The position numbers were made by a program, and so were the translations under genes. Of a stretch of 42,126 nucleotides of DNA, positions 38,355-42,126 are shown one piece after another; position 1 is the stretch's first letter; each line of letters starts with the position of its first letter. The notes under the pieces were generated by a model. It did not search any database and had not been told where the DNA came from. It was given only the letters and a program-made list of their open reading frames with translations. Location: positions 1 to 42,126 of the IMG/VR virus record IMGVR_UViG_3300025065_000014; one strand, written 5' to 3'. Source of the DNA: a virus.

Positions 38355-38718
38355 GAGGTTTGTCAGAGAATTTCTCCCTTAGTTTTAAGGCAGTTTCAAT
38401 AAACTTATGCCTTACACTCCAATCTGGAACATCTATGTAATCGCAAGTTTGACCATTTGCGTCTTTTTGTTTACCGGTAGGAGATACCATTGCAGAAATC
38501 ACTCTTGTGGCTTCTACGCCATCTTGAATTATTTTAGCGAGGTATGTATCAGTTAAACCAGCTTTTTCAAGCCAAAAATCCATATTTATGTGTTTTTCAA
38601 CCCTCTTAGCTTGAGAAGCATAACTGTGAGAATAACCTGCTTTTCGTGCGGATGTATATTTACTATAACCTTCTATACGATATTTTTTATATAATTGTTG
38701 GCGAGTGTTTAAACTCAA
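38251..38718 (-). CDS. Terminase small subunit-like protein
   Basis: 155 residues. N-terminal helix-turn-helix (LYKKYRIEGYSKYTSARKAGYSHSYASQAKRVEKHIN), then an oligomerisation-like helical region (AGLTDTYLAKIIQDGVEA, HKFIETALKLREKFSD) and a short C-terminal tail (QIVQIYRPEPY). This is the layout of terminase small subunits that select DNA for packaging. The start is TTG 38716-38718, overlapping the preceding stop as TTGA. It sits directly before the large subunit. Confidence 0.8.
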   Translation of the reverse strand: MSLNTRQQLYKKYRIEGYSKYTSARKAGYSHSYASQAKRVEKHINMDFWLEKAGLTDTYLAKIIQDGVEATRVISAMVSPTGKQKDANGQTCDYIDVPDWSVRHKFIETALKLREKFSDKPLVDQSIKQIVQIYRPEPYSKQDMATTSRATNRSV

Positions 38719-38888
38719 AATTCTTTTCCCCTCTTTTGCCTATCAAGATATTTCTCGAAACTTAATTCAGTCAAAGCTGAAAATTCGCCTCTGCCTTTAC
38801 GCCATGTTAGGTCATTTAGATCAGGGTTTCTATGCCATGTGTAACGATCTGTGAACTCTCTGCGCTTTGGGATGTGCAAATCAACCAT
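38715..38888 (-). CDS. Small basic protein before terminase, 57 residues
   Basis: ATG 38886-38888 has AAGGAT upstream. Product MVDLHIPKRREFTDRYTWHR then DLTWRKGRGEFSALTELSFEK and KRGKEF. The stop overlaps the terminase small-subunit TTG start. It resembles neither family clearly; a DNA-binding accessory to packaging is possible. Confidence 0.6.
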   Translation of the reverse strand: MVDLHIPKRREFTDRYTWHRNPDLNDLTWRKGRGEFSALTELSFEKYLDRQKRGKEF

Positions 38889-38934
38889 AGTATATCCTTA
38901 CATACTCTGGCGATTTGTCACATTTAGGAAGGAA

Positions 38935-39207
38935 TTACTTTGGATAGAGTTTACGGTAAGCTCTTTTATATATACGTCTTACAGTTTCATGGCTCTTTTT
39001 TAATACTGTCCCAATTTCCCTTAATGTATTGATCTGATATGCTGCATATATAAGTCGTTCTATTGGGGATAATTTATTAAAGCTATTACGAACACTGTCT
39101 TTTAATGTTGTGTATTTTTGGGGGATTTTATCTATTCTTATACCATATCTATAAAAATCTTTATCTATTCCGAACTTACGAAGCTCTTTTGATCTCTTTC
39201 CGCGCAT
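38935..39207 (-). CDS. Sigma region 4-like regulator
   Basis: 90 residues. The C-terminal half LSPIERLIYAAYQINTLREIGTVLKKSHETVRRIYKRAYRKL follows the sigma-70 region 4 helix-turn-helix (LxxxExxxIxxxxxxxxTLxEIGxxLxxSxETVRxIxxxAxxKL). No region 2 is present, so it cannot replace the main sigma factor. It may act as a late-gene activator for the terminase-capsid operon, like ArpU- or other phage activators. ATG follows AAAGGAG. Confidence 0.75.
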   Translation of the reverse strand: MRGKRSKELRKFGIDKDFYRYGIRIDKIPQKYTTLKDSVRNSFNKLSPIERLIYAAYQINTLREIGTVLKKSHETVRRIYKRAYRKLYPK

Positions 39208-39240
39208 AAGTCTCCTTTCGTAGTAAGGTTATTAGGGCGA

Positions 39241-39444
39241 TTATTCGCATTGACTTACTCTCAATTCCTTTTCAAACGTTGTATATAAGCTCCCCGGTTT
39301 AAATTCATAATCCTCGTTTATAATAAGAGTCGTAGAGCCGTTGTTTCTTATTGTTATGTGAGGAAAATCAAGTGTAATCAATGGATTTGTTTCTACATTC
39401 AAAACAGGTTTCTTTTCTTCACACCCACTACAAGCAACTAACAT
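39241..39444 (-). CDS. Probable lipoprotein with interrupted signal peptide
   Basis: 67 codons from ATG 39442-39444: MLVACSGCEEKKPVL, a lipobox with no preceding n- and h-regions. The missing parts are in another frame. TTG 39485-39487, after AGGAGG, encodes MKLLPILLAILHN, and the frames join to a complete lipoprotein signal (K-rich start, hydrophobic core, LVAC) if one base is removed around 39445. Either a frameshift in this genome, a sequence error, or programmed frameshifting. Mature protein ends in TTLIINEDYEFKPG. Function unknown. Confidence 0.55.
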   Translation of the reverse strand: MLVACSGCEEKKPVLNVETNPLITLDFPHITIRNNGSTTLIINEDYEFKPGSLYTTFEKELRVSQCE

Positions 39445-39483
39445 CAGTATTATGTAGTATTGCTAGTAGGATCGGTAGTAGTT

Positions 39484-39591
39484 TCAAGGTTTCCTCCTAT
39501 CATTCAAAAAATCTATTAAAGACTTGCATCTAAAATATATTTCAGGCGCGATAAATATGAGAATGATCCCCAATATTATTAGTATCTTCAT
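39484..39591 (-). CDS. 35-residue membrane peptide
   Basis: ATG 39589-39591, 3 bases after the preceding TGA. MKILIILGIILIFIAPEIYF is a membrane span, followed by a basic tail (CKSLIDFLNDRRKP). The stop overlaps the TTG of the lipoprotein start. No family recognised. Confidence 0.55.
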   Translation of the reverse strand: MKILIILGIILIFIAPEIYFRCKSLIDFLNDRRKP

Positions 39592-39594
39592 TAC

Positions 39595-39858
39595 TCAATC
39601 TCTGTAATTCCATCTATAGAATAACCATATACCAAATACAAAGAACCATATAGCTATTATGCCAAAAATACATCCTCCAAATAATGTCCCTAATTGTGCA
39701 GCACCGATACCTTCTTTATGTGCGAAACCTAATGCCGGCATAACAGCATCCATATTTAATGCTATATATGTGCATATAAAACTTACTGCACCCATGAAAA
39801 TTCCCGAAATTATTGATATAATACTTGCCCAAGTAATTTCATCCCATTGCACTTGCAT
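39595..39858 (-). CDS. Two-span membrane protein, 87 residues
   Basis: A polar start (MQVQWDEITW), two hydrophobic spans (IISIISGIFMGAVSFICTYIAL and LFGGCIFGIIAIWFFVFGIWLFY) joined by a short loop with AHKEGIGAAQ, and a short end. ATG follows GGAGG. Size and topology would suit a holin, but the position in the early region, far from the lysis genes, argues against it. Unknown role at the inner membrane. Confidence 0.6.
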   Translation of the reverse strand: MQVQWDEITWASIISIISGIFMGAVSFICTYIALNMDAVMPALGFAHKEGIGAAQLGTLFGGCIFGIIAIWFFVFGIWLFYRWNYRD

Positions 39859-39860
39859 AA

Positions 39861-40022
39861 TTACCTCCTTTTTTTCTTACGTTCATCTAACACTGCTTTT
39901 AACATTATAGCCGCGATCTTGGTTTCGTATTTCTGTATTGTAGGTATTAGGCCGTGTGGATGACCATAAATAATATCGTATGCAAAGTTTTCGAGTGTTT
40001 TATAGAGTTTTGATCTTTTCAT
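39861..40022 (-). CDS. Small basic protein, 53 residues
   Basis: ATG 40020-40022 with GAGAGG upstream. Product MKRSKLYKTLENFAYDIIYG, then HPHGLIPTIQKYETKIAAIML and a basic end (DERKKKRR). The stop overlaps the ribosome binding site of the next gene. Not recognised; probably helical. Confidence 0.6.
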   Translation of the reverse strand: MKRSKLYKTLENFAYDIIYGHPHGLIPTIQKYETKIAAIMLKAVLDERKKKRR

Positions 40023-40032
40023 ATTTGACCTC

Positions 40033-40224
40033 TCAGCGCCAAAACCTCTCCCTTATCCACCAGGGTATATCGGGTTCTAGGTTTACTGTTACTTGTTTAT
40101 CGAGATCGGTATTACATACAGGACATCTGTATTCTTTTGTGCCGTAGTTAAGATAGGTGTAGTTTTCTTTTGGGGCGAAGAGTAAAACACCACACTTCTT
40201 ACATATATAGCCTTTACGTTTCAT
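40033..40224 (-). CDS. Zinc-ribbon protein, 63 residues
   Basis: Two cysteine pairs (CKKC and CPVC) about 20 residues apart bind one zinc in a rubredoxin-like or zinc-ribbon fold. The C-terminal part is acidic then aromatic (PDIPWWIRERFW). ATG 40222-40224 overlaps the preceding gene by 11 bases. Role unknown; such proteins often contact nucleic acid. Confidence 0.65.
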   Translation of the reverse strand: MKRKGYICKKCGVLLFAPKENYTYLNYGTKEYRCPVCNTDLDKQVTVNLEPDIPWWIRERFWR

Positions 40225-40414
40225 TCTTTAACTGTGCCTTTTCTTTACATTTTTTTCTAAGCGCGGCAATACATTCATGCCGGCCACAACATATCTTTCC
40301 AAAAGCTGCTACAATATAGCTCTTGCTCTTGCCGATCTCTCTATCCCTGCCACAGCTCTCACATACTACATGAAATTTATTGTCTTTCCTATGCTTTACA
40401 GCTTTAGTGGTCAT
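40214..40414 (-). CDS. Cysteine/histidine metal-binding protein, 66 residues
   Basis: CESCGRDREIGKSKSYIVAAFG, then KICCGRHECIAAL provides Cys, Cys, His and Cys. The start ATG overlaps the preceding stop as ATGA and the gene is basic at both ends. Likely a small zinc finger protein; target unknown. Confidence 0.6.
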   Translation of the reverse strand: MTTKAVKHRKDNKFHVVCESCGRDREIGKSKSYIVAAFGKICCGRHECIAALRKKCKEKAQLKNET

Positions 40415-40590
40415 TGATTAACACCTCTTTCTTTAGCACAAGCTCCACTATGACATAGTTCTTTATACTTAGTGCAGAATAATATTCCACCGCTACAATG
40501 ATAACATTCAGCTTCTACTCTTGTGCCATCTCTATCGCATTCAAGTGCTTTCTTTCTGTAAGATACATACTTCCTCTTCCCAGACTTCAA
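40411..40590 (-). CDS. Cysteine-rich protein, 59 residues, TTG start
   Basis: TTG 40588-40590 follows GGAGGGGTC; the start region (40576-40596) duplicates 41172-41192 near the MT-A70 gene. Product has CDRDGTRVEAECYHCSGG, then FCTKYKELCHSGAC, so up to six cysteines for metal binding. Stop overlaps the next ATG. Function unknown. Confidence 0.6.
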   Translation of the reverse strand: MKSGKRKYVSYRKKALECDRDGTRVEAECYHCSGGILFCTKYKELCHSGACAKERGVNQ

Positions 40591-40596
40591 GACCCC
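40576..40596. repeat. 21-bp junction repeat, copy 1 (also 41172-41192)
   Basis: A perfect 21-bp direct repeat of a sequence that holds the TTG start codon and first codons of the cysteine-rich gene; at 41172-41192 it lies in the first codons of the MT-A70 gene. The two genes otherwise share nothing visible. Confidence 0.75.
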
Positions 40597-40649
40597 TCCT
40601 CCATATTAGATTGCCATTCGTTAAGAAGTTGATGCTGCCTCCACTTCTG

Positions 40650-41195
40650 TCATTGTGCCCCCAGTTCTATATCACTATCTACTTCATTACCCCATACATC
40701 CCAGCCTTCTGTTTTCTCACGAGCGAATAGTTCCAATCTTGATTCACCAAAAGGGGCTATAAGGTCTCTAAATATCTGGGGTTTTTTAGAGTGCTTATCT
40801 GTTTTAGCTTGAACCATAGTAGGAAATGCTTTTCTACGAGGATACATTTCTATTCTTCCTTTATAACCAAACAATAGAAACTCTGTTCTATGATGAAAAC
40901 CAAATAGACACATACCATTCTGTTTATCCCAAGTTATAGTCCTTTGATACTTAAATCCCCAACAACTAAGTACATCAAATGAATCAGGAAGATAGCGTTG
41001 AATAGTCCATAAAAAACAAACTGAGTTGTCATTAGATATTGACTCTATGGGTAGAGACTTAATTTCTTCTAAAGACATTGTAGGGTAATCCATCTCAACC
41101 TGATTAGGTCTAACCTTCCGCTTTATCTTTTTTATATCCCACGGTGGGTCAGCGTATATTATTTGATACTTCTTCCCAGACTTCAAGACCCCCAA
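40650..41195 (-). CDS. MT-A70 family adenine methyltransferase
   Basis: 181 residues from TTG 41193-41195, chosen because AGGAGG lies six bases upstream; TTG at 41186 is an alternative. DPPW at 16-19 is the catalytic motif of MT-A70 enzymes, followed by MDYPTMSLEEIKSLPI, VCFLWTIQRYLPDSFDVLSCWGF, HRTEFLLFGYKG and KHSKKPQIFRDLI, then LELFARE. These are the landmarks of this family, which methylates N6 of adenine in DNA (or RNA). Beyond the stop the same frame stays open for 20 more codons. It is the first of five methyltransferases in the genome and precedes the structural operon. Confidence 0.92.
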   Translation of the reverse strand: MGVLKSGKKYQIIYADPPWDIKKIKRKVRPNQVEMDYPTMSLEEIKSLPIESISNDNSVCFLWTIQRYLPDSFDVLSCWGFKYQRTITWDKQNGMCLFGFHHRTEFLLFGYKGRIEMYPRRKAFPTMVQAKTDKHSKKPQIFRDLIAPFGESRLELFAREKTEGWDVWGNEVDSDIELGAQ

Positions 41196-41196
41196 G

Positions 41197-41415
41197 CTAC
41201 ACCTCCTTGTGCTCTTGGACAACAATAGAGTTTATGGTTTCAACTGAAATTACTATAGCTTTTATTCCCTCTTCGTAGAGCTTTTGGGCAAGTTCTCTCA
41301 TAGCTTGAGGAGTAACTTCTGAACGAAGGCACTTGATAATATAGACCTTACCCTTCTCAAGCCCTATAAATGTTTTCTTCTTCCGCTTCTTACCCCTCCG
41401 CTTCAATGGTTTCAT
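41197..41415 (-). CDS. Small basic protein, 72 residues
   Basis: A very basic N-terminus (MKPLKRRGKKRKKKTF) and a folded C-terminal part with GLEKGKVYIIKCLRSEVTP and MRELAQKLYEEGIKAIVISVE (beta-alpha-beta). Its stop lies one base before the methyltransferase TTG. The first codons share a 16-bp repeat with 41855-41870. Function unknown. Confidence 0.6.
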   Translation of the reverse strand: MKPLKRRGKKRKKKTFIGLEKGKVYIIKCLRSEVTPQAMRELAQKLYEEGIKAIVISVETINSIVVQEHKEV

Positions 41416-41837
41416 CAAGATACATTGCTCGCAAAAGCTATAGCCATTTTCTTTGCGTCTTCTTCTGTTTTAGCAGTAAAGCCAATAGGTAATACATAGG
41501 GATCGGGATGTTCTTTTAAATATTCATCTGTCCACCCACTTGAAGCACAACAATCGCCCTTCTTAACTATATCCCCTATCTTAAATCCATAGATTGCTCT
41601 GTGCGACCATCCATACCACTTACCATCTTTTTCTGATTTGCCGATAGAGCAGACTTTATTATTCCCAAAGGTTTCTGGGAATATGCCTCTCTCTATCACG
41701 AGTTTTCTAAAATTATCGGGCGAGCCTATATACTTACTATTGTGGTTATAATAAGAGAACATTAAAATAGGTTTATCGTTGCCACAGCTATTGTATTCTG
41801 CCCTACATTCAAATCTTGCTATTATTTTTGTTTCCAT
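41415..41837 (-). CDS. Hypothetical protein, 140 residues
   Basis: ATG 41835-41837 is chosen for its GGGAGG; the frame is open further upstream but there it overlaps a better-supported gene. Product METKIIARFECRAEYNSCG, then ILMFSYYNHNSKYIGSPDNFRKL, KWYGWSHRAIYGFKIGDIVKKGD and a C-terminal TAKTEEDAKKMAIAFA. The SH3-like FKIGDIVKKGDCC may be a small barrel. Not recognised. Confidence 0.6.
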   Translation of the reverse strand: METKIIARFECRAEYNSCGNDKPILMFSYYNHNSKYIGSPDNFRKLVIERGIFPETFGNNKVCSIGKSEKDGKWYGWSHRAIYGFKIGDIVKKGDCCASSGWTDEYLKEHPDPYVLPIGFTAKTEEDAKKMAIAFASNVS

Positions 41838-41860
41838 AGTTCCTCCCTTTATATTCCGCT

Positions 41861-41880
41861 TCAATGGTTTAGGTGTCATT
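41861..41880. repeat. 20-bp junction repeat, copy 1 (also 42047-42066)
   Basis: tcaatggtttaggtgtcatt occurs here and at 42047-42066, each time spanning the stop of one small gene and the leader of the next. A shorter, related copy (16 bp, tccgcttcaatggttt) lies at 41397-41412 and at 41855-41870. Confidence 0.75.
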
Positions 41881-42036
41881 GTCGTCATCTTTGGTATTTG
41901 TAGAATATCTTGTTGTTGGCTGTGGAACACAAAAACAAGTGTAGGTATTAGGCGGTGGTAAAATTCCGTGCCATATTGCTGGTGCGTATATCGGTGCCCC
42001 ACATTTAGGACAACTTCCTACTTGAGTCCAACTCAT
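41869..42036 (-). CDS. Small zinc-ribbon protein, 55 residues
   Basis: ATG 42034-42036 is preceded by GGGAGGAGAT. Product MSWTQVGSCPKCGAPIYAPA, then TYTCFCVPQPTTRYS and an acidic end. Two cysteine pairs (CPKC and CFC) suit a zinc ribbon. It lies in another frame over the upstream extension of the 140-residue gene, which supports the later start of the latter. Confidence 0.6.
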   Translation of the reverse strand: MSWTQVGSCPKCGAPIYAPAIWHGILPPPNTYTCFCVPQPTTRYSTNTKDDDNDT

Positions 42037-42061
42037 ATCTCCTCCCTCAATGGTTTAGGTG

Positions 42062-42126
42062 TCATTTAATAGCCCACTTCCATAACTCAATCATTAACAT
42101 AATAGACGCACCTACCATTAAGCCCC
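42062..42126 (-). CDS. C-terminal end of a gene cut by the window edge
   Basis: A minus-strand frame enters at the window edge and stops at TGA 42062-42064. The visible 20 residues (GLMVGASIMLMIELWKWAIK) form a hydrophobic segment with a basic end, so it is probably a membrane protein. If the two window ends join, it could start at its internal ATG and be only 18 codons long. Confidence 0.45.
   Translation of the reverse strand, partial: GLMVGASIMLMIELWKWAIK

Noticed and set aside
38745-38774. Promoter TTGACT-N18-TATCTT before small terminase
   Set aside because: Spacer is 18, the -10 is weak, and the sequence is coding in the 57-residue gene; I could not distinguish it from chance.
39595-39858. 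Holin
   Set aside because: Two-span topology fits, but it lies in the early region, about 27 kb away from the lysis genes.
41838-42002. Upstream extension of the 140-residue gene by about 55 codons
   Set aside because: The extension overlaps a better-supported zinc-ribbon gene (own ribosome binding site and CxxC pairs), and a GGGAGG site marks the later ATG 41835-41837.

Overview
The window is the genome, or nearly all of it, of a tailed double-stranded DNA bacteriophage. Every gene I can support is on the minus strand, so transcription runs from position 42126 towards position 1. Genes are tightly packed, with frequent ATGA or TTGA stop/start overlaps and strong GGAGG-type ribosome binding sites. 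The host is bacterial and most likely Gram-negative: the promoters have sigma-70 form, several proteins carry Sec signal peptides or a lipobox, and there is an O-antigen ligase/polymerase-like protein. The host taxon cannot be read from the sequence. No tRNA, CRISPR array, integrase, DNA polymerase or RNA polymerase was recognised.

Layout in transcription order. (1) 42.1-38.9 kb: very small genes, many zinc-ribbon-like or membrane, plus an MT-A70 adenine methyltransferase and a sigma region 4-like regulator just ahead of the packaging genes. (2) 38.7-31.0 kb: small and large terminase, portal, scaffold, major capsid and a probable decoration protein. (3) 31.0-12.6 kb: connector and tail region, with an adaptor, a P22 gp10/T7 gp12-like nozzle carrying a LamG domain, fibres, internal virion proteins and a 1096-residue protein with an ADP-ribosyltransferase-like domain. 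A glycan-modification set (Wzy/WaaL-like protein, glycosyltransferase, sulfotransferase) is interspersed. The nozzle, the adaptor and the internal proteins suggest a short-tailed, podovirus-like virion. (4) 12.6-11.0 kb: probable lysis genes, with an unexpected CheY-like receiver protein between them. (5) 11.0-6.2 kb: early/replication block led by a strong promoter and a leader peptide with an attenuator-like hairpin, then PD-(D/E)XK nuclease, probable DNA-binding protein, acyl carrier protein, HTH protein, replication initiator and DnaB-type helicase. (6) 6.1-0.1 kb: accessory block with NinG-like and HNH nucleases, a pentapeptide-repeat protein, a RyR-domain protein and four DNA methyltransferases.

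The least expected features are these. At least six proteins have Sec signal peptides, including apparent virion proteins. Two mRNA leaders can fold as H-type pseudoknots, ahead of the replication initiator and ahead of the scaffold gene. A leader-peptide/terminator arrangement heads the early operon. A phage acyl carrier protein and a phage receiver-only response regulator are present. Short direct repeats of 12-21 bp recur at starts and ends of unrelated accessory genes. All product names are inferred from motifs read by eye; no database search was run.
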